From Chthonomonas sp. (GTDB taxonomy: Bacteria > Armatimonadota > Fimbriimonadia > Fimbriimonadales > Fimbriimonadaceae): a DNA stretch of 64,000 nt. Made by a program: the position numbers and the translations under genes. This document shows positions 1 through 8,434 of the stretch, piece after piece. Under the pieces are notes generated by a model that searched no databases, was not told the DNA's origin, and saw only the letters and a list, made by a program, of their open reading frames with translations. How positions within the stretch are numbered: the stretch's first letter is position 1; each line of letters begins with the position of its first letter. The DNA is taken from NCBI GenBank assembly GCA_016788115.1, contig JAEURR010000006.1:310001-374000 (forward strand), read 5' to 3'.

Positions 1-1110
1 CGCTACCATGACGTGCTCGCTGAACACGAGGTCACCCATCTGTCGCAAGTTCGCCATCATCTGGTCCGATCGAACGGAGATGCCGGTCAGAATCTTCGCG
101 AATCTGTTCAACATGAAATCCAACAAGTTGAACGTATCCGGGAAAACGATGCGCTCAAGCGAAGAGTTCGTCAGGTCGCGTTCGTGCCAGGTCATCACGC
201 TCTCGAGCATCGCATGGCAGTTCCCGCGCACAACGCGCGAGAGCCCGCACAGTGTCTCGCTGTTCCAAGGGTTTCGCTTATGGGGCATCGCACTACTGCC
301 GGTCTGGCCCGCCGCGAACTCCTCCTGCACCTCTAGGATCTCAGTCCGCTGCAGGTTTCGTAGCTCGGTCGCCCAGCGCTCAATCGAGCCCGCCAGGACG
401 GCCAGCGCGCAAAGCAAGTTGGCGTGCCGGTCTCGGGCCACGATCTGCGTCGAGCTTGGGTCGGCGCCCAGCCCCAAACGGCGGCAAATGTTCGCCTCCA
501 TCTCTGGGCTGACGTGCGCGTGGATCCCCACTGCACCGCTTATCTTCCCCACCGCGATCTCTTCGCGGCAGAACTGCAATCGACGGATGCTGCGATCCAG
601 CTCTTGCACCCAACCGTTCACCTTGAACCCGAACGTAATTGGCTCCGCGTGGATGCCGTGGGTCCGACCAATGCACGGGGTACCCACGTGATCCACCGCA
701 AGGTTACGCATCGGCTCACGTAATCTTCGCGCCGATTCGATGAGCACATCGCACGAGTCGCGCATCATCATGCCCAGCGCACTGTCGATGACGTCGTAGC
801 TCGTGACTCCAAAGTGGATCCAGCGCGCAGGCGTCGGCTCGCCCTCAGTCAGATTTGCGGACTGCGTCACGTACTCGCTCATGCAGCGCACGAACGCCAT
901 CAAATCGTGGCGCGTTTCCTTCTCGATTTCGTCGCACCGGGGAATGTCAAACCCTGCCCCGGACCGGATCCGAGCCATGTCCTCGGCCGGGATTTCGCCT
1001 TGCTCGGCGTACGCCTCGCAGATCGCGACTTCGACCTCCATCCAACGCTGAGCCTTGGCCTCGCGGCTCCACAGTGACTGCATGGCGGGGGTGGTGTATC
1101 GATCGATCAT
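1..1110 (-). CDS. purB: Adenylosuccinate lyase, 3' end cut by window edge
   Basis: The enzyme cleaves SAICAR to AICAR and adenylosuccinate to AMP, releasing fumarate, in cytosolic purine synthesis. The 370 visible residues start with MIDRYTTPAM and contain the fumarase/lyase superfamily pieces: GRTHG near residue 149 with the catalytic His, SGAVG near 191, and the flexible signature loop SSAMPHKRNP near 272-281. The reading frame runs off the left edge, so the C-terminal part lies outside the window. The ATG at 1110 is the only good start; no Shine-Dalgarno site is visible and a TACCCT box lies 10 bases upstream. It diverges from the PLP enzyme gene at 1172 with 61 bases between. Confidence 0.95.
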   Translation of the reverse strand, partial: MIDRYTTPAMQSLWSREAKAQRWMEVEVAICEAYAEQGEIPAEDMARIRSGAGFDIPRCDEIEKETRHDLMAFVRCMSEYVTQSANLTEGEPTPARWIHFGVTSYDVIDSALGMMMRDSCDVLIESARRLREPMRNLAVDHVGTPCIGRTHGIHAEPITFGFKVNGWVQELDRSIRRLQFCREEIAVGKISGAVGIHAHVSPEMEANICRRLGLGADPSSTQIVARDRHANLLCALAVLAGSIERWATELRNLQRTEILEVQEEFAAGQTGSSAMPHKRNPWNSETLCGLSRVVRGNCHAMLESVMTWHERDLTNSSLERIVFPDTFNLLDFMLNRFAKILTGISVRSDQMMANLRQMGDLVFSEHVMVA

Positions 1111-1171
1111 GGGCCCCCAGAGGGTACCCGCCGACCGACGGTCAAACGAGCCCACCGAGTATCCTGTGCCC

Positions 1172-2425
1172 ATGGCAAAGGCAGGCAAAGACGCTCGCAA
1201 ACGCTTCAAACCCGAGTCGCTCATGATGAGCTACGGATACAAGCCGGAACTCAGCGAAGGCGCAATCAAGCCTCCTGTCTTTCTGACCTCCACCTTCGTT
1301 TTCAAATCGGCTGAAGAGGGCAAGCGGTTCTTTGAAGTCGCCTACGGCCACGCGAACCTCGACCACGGCGAGGAACTGGGACTCATCTACAGCCGCATCA
1401 ACAACCCAGACATGGAGATCTTGGAAGACCGGCTCGCTGTCTGGGATGATGCCGACAGCGCACTCGTCTTCAGCAGCGGCATGGCCGCCATCTCGACGGT
1501 GATGCTTGAGTTCCTCAAGCCGGGAGACGTCTTGCTGCACAGCAATCCGCTGTACGGCGGAACTCACCACTTCATCCACCACGTGTTGCCTCTATGGGGG
1601 GTCCACGGGGTGGCATTCTCGCCCGGCGAGAGCGAGGAGACCATCTTGCAGCGTGTCGCCGACGCGGGTGCGATTGACAAGGTCCGCCTTGTACACATTG
1701 AGACCCCTGCCAACCCCACCAACGAACTCATTGATCTAGAGATGATCGCCCGCATCGCCAAGAAGTTGGGAGCGACCTCGAGCGTTGACAATACGTACCT
1801 CGGCCCGGTCTTTCAGCGTCCGCTCAAGTTCGGGATCGACTTGGTGCTGTACTCCGCGACCAAGTACATCGGGGGTCACAGCGACCTCATTGCAGGCGCG
1901 GTCGCGGGCCACGCCGAGCCGGTCCAGCGGGTACGGGTGCTCCGAACGTTCCTCGGCAACATGAACGGTCCTTGGACTCAGTGGCTCATGCTTCGTTCGC
2001 TCGAAACGCTACGCGTGCGGATGGATCGCCAAGCCGCCTCGGCAAAGATCGTCGCCGATTTTCTGCTGGGCCACCCCAAGGTCGAAAGGGTGTACTACCT
2101 GGGGCACCTCGAAGCCGGAACCGCACAGCATGCAATCTTTCAAAAGCAGTGCGAATCGGCGGGCGCGATGATCTCATTCGACGTCATCCGCGGCGAGAAG
2201 GCCGCATTCCGATTCCTGAACGCGCTCCAGCTCATTAGCCTGGCCGTGTCGCTCGGCGGCACGGAGTCGCTGATCGAGCACCCCGCATCGATGACGCACT
2301 GCGATATCCCGCTGGACGAGCGCGCAAAGATGGGCATCTCGGACAAGTTGGTGCGACTGAGCATCGGGCTCGAAGATCCGCACGATCTCATCAGCGACCT
2401 CGACGCGGCTTTGCGAGAAATCTGA
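1172..2425 (+). CDS. Cystathionine gamma-synthase family PLP enzyme
   Basis: A 417-residue Cys/Met-metabolism PLP-dependent enzyme (fold type I). The PLP-lysine motif YSATKYIGGHSD, the substrate/cofactor segment FSSGMAAIST and the YGGTHHF loop are all visible. The start MAKAGKDARK followed by LMMSYGYKPELSEGA resembles the subfamily usually named cystathionine gamma-synthase family protein or methionine gamma-lyase-like, so the exact reaction (gamma-synthase, sulfhydrylase or lyase) cannot be set from sequence. The frame is open upstream to 1055, but ATG 1172 fits the family N-terminus. A TATCCT box ends 6 bases before this ATG and there is no Shine-Dalgarno site, suggesting a leaderless mRNA. 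Confidence 0.9.
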   Translation: MAKAGKDARKRFKPESLMMSYGYKPELSEGAIKPPVFLTSTFVFKSAEEGKRFFEVAYGHANLDHGEELGLIYSRINNPDMEILEDRLAVWDDADSALVFSSGMAAISTVMLEFLKPGDVLLHSNPLYGGTHHFIHHVLPLWGVHGVAFSPGESEETILQRVADAGAIDKVRLVHIETPANPTNELIDLEMIARIAKKLGATSSVDNTYLGPVFQRPLKFGIDLVLYSATKYIGGHSDLIAGAVAGHAEPVQRVRVLRTFLGNMNGPWTQWLMLRSLETLRVRMDRQAASAKIVADFLLGHPKVERVYYLGHLEAGTAQHAIFQKQCESAGAMISFDVIRGEKAAFRFLNALQLISLAVSLGGTESLIEHPASMTHCDIPLDERAKMGISDKLVRLSIGLEDPHDLISDLDAALREI

Positions 2426-2510
2426 TCGCGCGGCAACGATCTGTTGTCGCCGTTGCTTAAAGTTTGTGGAATTTCAATATTAGAAGCCTCGTAGCGCTAA
2501 AGTAACCGCG

Positions 2511-4217
2511 ATGCCTACACCGGTCTTCGATCGATATCTGCGCTACGACGAGCTCACGGCCCTGCTCCTCGCCTACGCGTCCGAGTTTCCGGAACTCGTC
2601 ACGCTCGAGAGCATCGGCCAGAGCCACGAGGGCCGAACGATTTGGCTAGTGACGGTCACGCTGGCCGGTACCAAACCTGCCAGCGACAAACCCGCGGTCT
2701 GGTGCGATGGAAACATACACGCGAGCGAGGTAAGCGCAAGCACTGCAGTACTCCACATCTTGCACACTGTGACGTCGAAGTACGGGAAGGACGCAGACAT
2801 CTCGCGCCTGCTGGAGACGCGCACCCTCTACCTCGTCCCACGCCTGAACCCGGACGGAGCGGAGTGGGCGCTCGAATCTCCTCCGCGGATTGTCCGCAGT
2901 TCGACGCGGCCCTACCCGTTCGACGAGCTCGATCCCGAAGGTCTAGAGCAAAAGGACCTAGATGGCGATGGCCGGATCCTCAGCATGCGTTTGCGCGACA
3001 CGAACGGTGCGTGGGTCCAGAGCGAAGTTGAACCGCGGCTTATGCGCAAGCGTCGCCCGGACGAGTCTGGCGGCACCTACTACCGCCTCATACCTGAGGG
3101 GCTTTTCCACAACTACGACTCGGTGACCATGCGGGGCCAGAAGATCCCGCAAGGCCTGGACTTCAACCGAAACTTCCCGAGCGCTTGGCGACCCGAGGCG
3201 GAACAGTACGGCGCAGGACCGTACCCCACGAGCGAGCCCGAAATTCGTGCGTGCGTCCAAGCCATCTGCGACCGGCCCAATATCTGCGCCGCGTTCACAT
3301 ATCACACATTCAGCGGCGTCCATCTGCGTCCGCCCAGCCGTTACCCCGACACCGACCTGCCGGCCGAAGACCTCTGGCTTTACAACGCCTTCGGCGAGAA
3401 AGGGACCGAGCTCACGGGCTACCCAGCGATCAGCAACTACCATGAGTTCAAGTACCACCCCAAGGAGGTGATTACCGGCGTCTTCGACGACTGGATGTAC
3501 GAGCACCGAGGCGTCTTCGCTTGGACCACAGAAATCTGGTCGCCGCAACGCCAAGCCGGCATCACCGATTACAAGTACATCGAGTGGTTCCGCGACCATC
3601 CCCATGAGGACGATATCAAGCTCCTGCAGTGGTCCGATAACAAGCTCGACGGCAAGGGATATGCGGACTGGACCCCGTTCGATCACCCACAGCTTGGCCC
3701 AGTTGAGATCGGAGGGTGGAACCACCACTTGGCATTTCGCAACCCGCCGACCCAGTTCCTGGAAGCAGAGATTGAGCACTTTGTGGACTGGGTTGTCTAC
3801 ATGGGGCTGGCATCGCCGCAGCTCGAAGAGCGATTGCTCACCATCCTTCCCATTGCGGGCGGCTGGCACATAAAGTGGGCGGTTCACAACACAGGCTACT
3901 TGCCAACCAACGTGACCAAGCTGGCCGCGGAGAAGAAGTTGTGCCGCGGAGTGGTACTAGAAATCAGACGAGACGGCGAGGCCTGGACCGAGGCCGGAAC
4001 CAACAAGCCCGCGTGGCTGAGCGCAGGCAAACTTCGGACGGTAGCGGGGCAACTTGCGGGATGGTCCCACGTCACCAGTAGCGGCTTCGGCGGAACAATC
4101 CAAGCCACCGACGACGTAGCTTATGTTGAGTATCACATCGCGCAGCCTGGAAAATACACCTTGACTGCGTCCCACGAACGTGCCGGAACCGTCACTACCG
4201 AGATCGAATTGGCATAG
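2511..4217 (+). CDS. M14 family zinc carboxypeptidase
   Basis: A 568-residue metallopeptidase. The zinc ligands are visible as H70-x2-E73 in GNIHASE and H265 in TYHTFSG, with the general base E341 in TTEIWSP; RLNPDG near 111 is also typical of M14. A DLDGDGR stretch near 149-155 resembles a calcium-binding loop. The last ~170 residues form an extra domain after the peptidase domain. No signal peptide is seen, so a cytoplasmic or non-classical location is likely; the substrate (protein C-termini or peptidoglycan peptides) is unknown. TAAAGT lies 7 bases before the ATG with no Shine-Dalgarno site, again suggesting leaderless expression. Confidence 0.9.
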   Translation: MPTPVFDRYLRYDELTALLLAYASEFPELVTLESIGQSHEGRTIWLVTVTLAGTKPASDKPAVWCDGNIHASEVSASTAVLHILHTVTSKYGKDADISRLLETRTLYLVPRLNPDGAEWALESPPRIVRSSTRPYPFDELDPEGLEQKDLDGDGRILSMRLRDTNGAWVQSEVEPRLMRKRRPDESGGTYYRLIPEGLFHNYDSVTMRGQKIPQGLDFNRNFPSAWRPEAEQYGAGPYPTSEPEIRACVQAICDRPNICAAFTYHTFSGVHLRPPSRYPDTDLPAEDLWLYNAFGEKGTELTGYPAISNYHEFKYHPKEVITGVFDDWMYEHRGVFAWTTEIWSPQRQAGITDYKYIEWFRDHPHEDDIKLLQWSDNKLDGKGYADWTPFDHPQLGPVEIGGWNHHLAFRNPPTQFLEAEIEHFVDWVVYMGLASPQLEERLLTILPIAGGWHIKWAVHNTGYLPTNVTKLAAEKKLCRGVVLEIRRDGEAWTEAGTNKPAWLSAGKLRTVAGQLAGWSHVTSSGFGGTIQATDDVAYVEYHIAQPGKYTLTASHERAGTVTTEIELA

Positions 4218-4239
4218 TTCTTGCGAAGGACTAAGCGTC

Positions 4240-4920
4240 ATGAAGTCGATGATCAAGAGCTTGACCCTGGTGGCTGGGGTTGCATTGGCCCTGATGGGTT
4301 GTGGTGGCGGCGGAAAGAGCGGAATCACGGGGCCCACCGTAAGTGTCCGGGCCGTGAACCTGGCACAAAGCGCCGGAAAGATTGATTTGCGCACCGGACG
4401 CGACCAGCGCGCGAACGGCATGGACTACCTGCAGCGAACCAACTTCGTCGTGGGTGCAGGTTCTGTCCAGTTTATTGCCTACGCAGCTGGAACGCTGACT
4501 CTCGTCGGAAACCAGCTCGTGAACCTCCCTGAAGCAAACAAGGCGGCGACTGTCGTCATCTTGCCCAAGTCGGGCGGCGGAGTTGAATTCCGCGGGTTTG
4601 CCGAGACCGCGCGCCAACCGTCGGCCGGTAGCGCGACGATCCGGTTTGCACACGTCGGCTCGTCGGTGGGCACGGTCGATATGAGCGTCGTGACAGGGCC
4701 GACCCCGCATGTCGCCACCGGCCTGACATTCGGCAATGCGAGTGCATACGTGACCGTGGCAGCTGGCTCGTATCCGATCCGAATTACGAAGGGCGGAACG
4801 TCCCAGACGACAACCGGAAGTGTGAACTTCGCCAGTGGAACGATTACTACGGTGTACGTGGGGAACCCACCGAGCTCGACGGCTTTTGCCAACTTTATGC
4901 CGGTGGTCGAAGCCCCGTAA
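4240..4920 (+). CDS. Lipoprotein with DUF4397-like repeats
   Basis: A 226-residue predicted lipoprotein: a short basic start, a hydrophobic core and the lipobox LMGC followed by a glycine run. Two similar segments, VRAVNLAQSAGKIDLRTG near the N-terminus and IRFAHVGSSVGTVDMSVVTG in the middle, look like the DUF4397 repeat of surface-exposed beta proteins. GAAGGA at 4225-4230 is a good ribosome binding site 9 bases before ATG 4240, which decides this start over longer upstream options. It follows the peptidase gene by 22 bases and may be cotranscribed. Function unknown; probably an envelope structural or adhesion protein. Confidence 0.75.
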   Translation: MKSMIKSLTLVAGVALALMGCGGGGKSGITGPTVSVRAVNLAQSAGKIDLRTGRDQRANGMDYLQRTNFVVGAGSVQFIAYAAGTLTLVGNQLVNLPEANKAATVVILPKSGGGVEFRGFAETARQPSAGSATIRFAHVGSSVGTVDMSVVTGPTPHVATGLTFGNASAYVTVAAGSYPIRITKGGTSQTTTGSVNFASGTITTVYVGNPPSSTAFANFMPVVEAP

Positions 4921-4929
4921 GACGAGATT

Positions 4930-5004
4930 TGGAGCGGGAAACGGGACTCGAACCCGCGACCTTGACCTTGGGAAGGTCCTGCTCTACCACTGAGCTACTC
5001 CCGC
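4930..5004 (-). tRNA. tRNA-Gly (anticodon CCC)
   Basis: On the minus strand the acceptor stem GCGGGAG pairs with UUCCCGC (one G-U), the D arm is GCUC...GAGC, the anticodon loop is UUCCCAA giving anticodon CCC, and the T arm holds GGUUCGAGUCC. The 3' CCA is encoded at 4930-4932 after a U discriminator. The lipoprotein gene stops at 4920, only 10 bases from the 3' end of this convergent tRNA gene. Confidence 0.95.
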
Positions 5005-5023
5005 TCGCGAACTTAGTATAACC

Positions 5024-6070
5024 CTAGTTCTCGATCAAATATTCTGCGATCAATTGCGCAGTATCGTGCAGGGCGTCGATGTGCGTGCGTTCGTAACCGT
5101 GCGATGTATCGACGCCTGGTCCAATGAGGGCCACTTCAGCCTGACCACCCGCTCGCCAGTACACCCCGCCATCCGAACCGTAGAACGGGTAAATGTCGGG
5201 CTTCAGCTCCAGTGCCGACTGATCCGCGATCGTGCGCAGCTTCTCGGTCAGGCGGCGCGAGTACGGTCCGCTCGAATCCTTGAGACAAATCGAGCAGTGC
5301 GTTTCGTCTCCTTGCAGGCCTTCGCCGACGCAGGCCATGTCGAGCACCACGAACTCGGCCAAGTCCTCCGGCAATCCGTCGCACCCACCGTGCCCGACCT
5401 CTTCGTAGTTGCTGAAGAGCACGTGCGTTCGCTGTGCCGGGCTCACGCCCGCACCCCGCAGCGCCTTCAGGGCCGCGATGAGGCAGGCGACGCACGCCTT
5501 ATCATCGAGGAATCTGGAACGAATAAACCCGCTATCAAGAATCTCGAGCCGAGGATCGAAGTAAACGAAGTCGCCCACGTTGATGCCAAGCACCCGGGTC
5601 TCTTCGTCCGAGTTCGTCCGCTCGTCGAGTCGAACTTCAAGAGTGTCGGCATTTCGAGGAGCGGTTGCCGCCTCTTTGTTCACGTGGGCCGCACCGTTGA
5701 CGAGGACCATCGAGCCTCGCACTTGCCGACCTTCTCGTGTTTGCACCCAGATGCCCTCACTCTCCACGGTTGGCCACATGAGCCCGTTCAGCGCCGTAAG
5801 TTTCAGTCGGCCATTCGGCTTGATTTGCGCGACCATTGCCCCGAGGGTGTCCACGTGTGCGGAGAGACCGCGTGGACGGTCGTCCTGTAGGCCTTCCAAG
5901 TAGGCCACGAGGGCACCCTTGTTAGTGCGGTAACTGGTCACACCCATGCTTTCCAGCTCCTGTTCTACAAAACTGACCGCCCACTCGGTGTCCCCGGTGG
6001 GACTCGGGGTCTGAATGAGATCCGACAGGACTCGCTTCAGATAGTCTAAATCGATCGTAAATCGGGCCAT
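5024..6070 (-). CDS. M42 family metallopeptidase (NAGGN-type)
   Basis: A 348-residue aminopeptidase-like protein of family M42 with co-catalytic metal-site motifs: SAHVDTLGA near residue 70, FLDDKA near 188, NYEEVGHGG near 221 and SHGYERTH near 324. The sequence style matches the M42 subfamily found near genes for the osmolyte N-acetylglutaminylglutamine amide, but none of those partner genes is present here, so that role is not supported by context. ATG 6070 is the chosen start; TAAAAT lies 11 bases upstream. It diverges from the HIT gene across a 52-base gap that holds an 18-base palindrome. Confidence 0.88.
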   Translation of the reverse strand: MARFTIDLDYLKRVLSDLIQTPSPTGDTEWAVSFVEQELESMGVTSYRTNKGALVAYLEGLQDDRPRGLSAHVDTLGAMVAQIKPNGRLKLTALNGLMWPTVESEGIWVQTREGRQVRGSMVLVNGAAHVNKEAATAPRNADTLEVRLDERTNSDEETRVLGINVGDFVYFDPRLEILDSGFIRSRFLDDKACVACLIAALKALRGAGVSPAQRTHVLFSNYEEVGHGGCDGLPEDLAEFVVLDMACVGEGLQGDETHCSICLKDSSGPYSRRLTEKLRTIADQSALELKPDIYPFYGSDGGVYWRAGGQAEVALIGPGVDTSHGYERTHIDALHDTAQLIAEYLIEN

Positions 6071-6106
6071 GGTGCCCGCTCATTTTATCCGCAATCGGTG
6101 CTTCGG

Positions 6107-6124
6107 ATATTCTGAACAGAATAT
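6107..6124. promoter_or_regulatory. 18-base palindrome at the HIT gene start
   Basis: ATATTCTG-AA-CAGAATAT is a perfect inverted repeat with 8-base arms and a 2-base spacer. It runs into the ATG (6123) of the HIT gene and lies in the short divergent region with the M42 peptidase gene. A dimeric repressor bound here could block both genes; the regulator is unknown. Confidence 0.45.
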
Positions 6125-6455
6125 GGCCACTCTCTTTACGCGCATTATCCAGCGGGAAATTCCCGCAGAGATCGTGTACGAAGACGACCACGTCGTTGCG
6201 TTCCGCGATATCAACCCCCAGGCTCCCGTACACATCGTCCTCGTTCCCCGCGCCGAGATTTCCGGCGTCGCCGAAGTCCCCGATTCCGGCGACCACATGT
6301 ACCTGCTCAATGCCGCTCGAAAAGTCGCCGAGGCAGAAGGCCTTACGGCCGGATACCGACTGGTGATCAACCAAGGCGCGGACGGGGGGCAGACCGTCGA
6401 TCACTTACACATGCACCTGCTCGGCGGTCGCAGCTTGACGTGGCCCCCAGGCTAG
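6123..6455 (+). CDS. HIT family nucleotide-binding protein
   Basis: A 110-residue histidine-triad protein, full length for the HINT branch. The signature HLHMHLLGGR is near the C-terminus (HxHxH with the catalytic middle His), preceded by QGADGGQTVDHLH; the N-terminus FTRIIQREIPAEIVYEDD is typical. Such proteins hydrolyse purine phosphoramidates or AMP conjugates in the cytosol. ATG 6123 is chosen over an upstream in-frame GTG at 6069 because MATLFTRI matches the family start. The start sits inside a perfect 18-base palindrome. Confidence 0.92.
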   Translation: MATLFTRIIQREIPAEIVYEDDHVVAFRDINPQAPVHIVLVPRAEISGVAEVPDSGDHMYLLNAARKVAEAEGLTAGYRLVINQGADGGQTVDHLHMHLLGGRSLTWPPG

Positions 6456-6498
6456 CCGACCGCCGCTCCAGAGGCTGTCCAACGGGTAAAACCGAGGT

Positions 6499-7593
6499 AT
6501 GAGTCAGCCTTACGAACGCGTCTATAACTTCTCCGCTGGGCCCTGCACACTGCCGGTTGCGGTGTTGGAACAGGTGCGCGACGACCTGATCAATTACAAG
6601 GGCACCGGTAAGAGTGTCATGGAAATGAGCCACCGTAGCAAAGCCTACGAGGCGATTATCGCGCAGACCGAGGCGGACCTACGAACGCTCATGGGCATCC
6701 CGGAGGCGTACAAGGTGCTGTTCCTCCAGGGGGGTGCAAGCCTGCAGTTCACCATGCTCGCGAACAGTTTCCTCCCCGCTGGTAAGACCGCCGAGTACAT
6801 CGTCACCGGAACTTGGGGCAAGAAGGCCGTCGAAGCCGCCCAGTTGGTCGGCAACGTAAAGGTGGTTTTCGATGCCAAGGCGGACAACTACAACCACGCG
6901 CCACATCTCACCGATTTGAACCTGAGCGCCTACGCCGCGTACGTCCATTTCACGAGCAACGAAACGATCCAGGGGGTCGATTTCTTTGCCGATCCTGCGG
7001 TCGCTGGCCGCGTGATTTGCGACGCGAGCTCCAATATCCTCAGTCGCCCGATGGACGTCAGCAAGTACTGCATGCTGTACGCAGGTGCGCAAAAGAATAT
7101 GGGACCGGCGGGCGTCACCGTCGTGATCATGCACGAGGACCTCATTCGCGAAGCACCGACCGGGCTGGCACCGATGCTGGACTACCGACTGCAGTCCGAG
7201 AACGGATCGATGTACAACACGCCGCCCTGCTTCAGCATTTACGTGATGGGGCTGGTTTACCAATGGACTCTCGCTCAGGGTGGCCTCACCGCCATGGCCA
7301 AGCACAACGCCGCCAAGGCCGGACTGCTCTACGACGCCATTGAAGCCTCGGGCGGGTTCTACGAAGCCCACGCGAAGCCCGCGAATCGGAGCCACATGAA
7401 CGTGACCTTCACCCTTCCGAGCGATGATCTGACGGATGCCTTCATCAAGGCTGCGAAGGAGAACAAATTCGAAGAGCTGAAGGGGCACCGGAGCGTTGGT
7501 GGATGCCGAGCCAGCATCTATAACGCGTTTCCGACCGAGGGATGCGAGGAGCTAGCCAGGTTCATGCGGGAGTTCGCCAGCGCGAACGGATAA
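6499..7593 (+). CDS. serC: Phosphoserine aminotransferase
   Basis: A 364-residue fold-type-I PLP enzyme converting 3-phosphohydroxypyruvate and glutamate to phosphoserine (serine synthesis; also used in pyridoxine synthesis in some bacteria). The start YNFSAGPCTLPVAVLE, the loop GTGKSVMEMSHRS and the PLP-lysine motif AGAQKNMGPAG near residue 198 are diagnostic; the C-terminus GGCRASIYNA is also typical. It begins 43 bases after the HIT gene. GAGG lies only 2 bases from the ATG, too close for a normal ribosome binding site. Confidence 0.96.
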   Translation: MSQPYERVYNFSAGPCTLPVAVLEQVRDDLINYKGTGKSVMEMSHRSKAYEAIIAQTEADLRTLMGIPEAYKVLFLQGGASLQFTMLANSFLPAGKTAEYIVTGTWGKKAVEAAQLVGNVKVVFDAKADNYNHAPHLTDLNLSAYAAYVHFTSNETIQGVDFFADPAVAGRVICDASSNILSRPMDVSKYCMLYAGAQKNMGPAGVTVVIMHEDLIREAPTGLAPMLDYRLQSENGSMYNTPPCFSIYVMGLVYQWTLAQGGLTAMAKHNAAKAGLLYDAIEASGGFYEAHAKPANRSHMNVTFTLPSDDLTDAFIKAAKENKFEELKGHRSVGGCRASIYNAFPTEGCEELARFMREFASANG

Positions 7594-7650
7594 AAACAGC
7601 AAAAATGTGCGGCACTTTTGCCCGAACGGCGACATAATTAAAGTAGGTCG

Positions 7651-8064
7651 ATGAAGACAAAGCTACGAAGGCTGATAGGGATACAAGTGGTATGGGCAAT
7701 TACGCTCGTCTGCGCGATCGCTCAGCCCATCGCAAATGCAGTAGCCTGTTGCAATCTTCCGATCCAGAGTAGAGAATGCGCTTGTTGTAGCGCACCCGCG
7801 CACAAGTCTACGGACGCGGCGTGCGAGATCAGCAGCGATTCCTGCGCTTCCTGCGCCATGTGCGCAGCAACCCCGGTGCCGGGCCCCGATCGATACGCGA
7901 TCGCGGTCGCACCAGACAATTCTCCTTTCACACTTCCGGCGGCTCCAGATCTGGGGATCAAGATCTCCATTCCCGAACCGCCGGTACAGGTCGGCTTTAC
8001 TCCATCCGTACAGCACAGTCACGGACCGCCGCCTGACCTTGGTCGCGCTCCACCCATCGCCTAG
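7651..8064 (+). CDS. Secreted Cys-rich protein, function unknown
   Basis: A 137-residue protein that I do not recognise. Residues 1-30 (MKTKLRRLIGIQVVWAITLV...) look like a signal peptide. The next ~45 residues hold a cluster of cysteines, many in CC, CxC or CxxC pairs (ACCN, CACC, CASCAMC), then a Pro-rich tail ending HSHGPPPDLGRAPP. The arrangement suggests metal binding or disulfide-rich periplasmic/surface function. It lies just before the metallothionein-like gene at 8134, and the two could act together. Upstream, CATAAT at 7633-7638 is 12 bases from the ATG. Confidence 0.6.
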   Translation: MKTKLRRLIGIQVVWAITLVCAIAQPIANAVACCNLPIQSRECACCSAPAHKSTDAACEISSDSCASCAMCAATPVPGPDRYAIAVAPDNSPFTLPAAPDLGIKISIPEPPVQVGFTPSVQHSHGPPPDLGRAPPIA

Positions 8065-8133
8065 CGGTCTTAACTCCGCGTACCCCATGTACGCCTGACC
8101 GCTCCAATGGAGCTAGAAACTAAGGAAACAACT

Positions 8134-8358
8134 ATGAAGAAGATGCTATTCGCCCTCGCAATGGGTGCCATGATGCTCGCTCCGGCCTTCGCCGGCTCGT
8201 CCAACGCCTCGTTCGCCGATGGATGTAAGGCCTGCGCCTGTTCTTGCAAGTGCTGCAAGGAAAACTGCAAGGCCTGCTGTGGCGACAAGTGCGGCGAATG
8301 CTGCAAGGACGGCAAGTGCGGAAGCGGTTGCTGTGGCGGCGGCTGCTGCGGCAAGTAA
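8134..8358 (+). CDS. Exported metallothionein-like Cys-rich protein
   Basis: A 74-residue protein with a clear signal peptide (MKKMLFALAMGAMMLAPAFA, cleavage after AFA or AFAG) followed by a Cys-packed domain: 17 cysteines in the last 46 residues, as CxC, CC and CxxCC groups spaced by Lys, Gly and Asp/Glu. This is the composition of a metallothionein, but with an export signal. AAGGA upstream of ATG 8134 fits a ribosome binding site and favours this start over an in-frame ATG at 8107. A strong hairpin terminator follows at 8378. A role in binding soft metals outside the cytoplasm is inferred, not shown. Confidence 0.75.
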   Translation: MKKMLFALAMGAMMLAPAFAGSSNASFADGCKACACSCKCCKENCKACCGDKCGECCKDGKCGSGCCGGGCCGK

Positions 8359-8377
8359 CAGCTCAACCTAGCTAACC

Positions 8378-8413
8378 AGAGGGCTGGTGCACTGAGTGCA
8401 CCAGCCCTCTTTC
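8378..8413 (+). terminator. Intrinsic terminator after the Cys-rich gene
   Basis: AGAGGGCTGGTGCACT and its exact reverse complement are separated by one base (effective loop of a few bases), followed by TTT. The 16-base stem is G+C rich. It lies immediately before the start region of speE. Confidence 0.85.
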
Positions 8414-8434
8414 GCGTGTCATACTCTCCGGGCC

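Noticed and set aside
2426-2510. Possible hairpin terminator after the PLP enzyme (CGGCAAC...GTTGTCGCCG)
   Set aside because: The stem is interrupted and no T run follows; too weak to call.
2958-3887. 309-codon open frame on the minus strand
   Set aside because: It lies antisense to the M14 peptidase gene, whose zinc ligands and catalytic Glu are clear; the frame is open because of the high G+C codon bias and has no recognisable motifs.
4921-5023. Possible leader or riboswitch beside the tRNA
   Set aside because: Apart from the tRNA there are only about 30 bases, too short for one.
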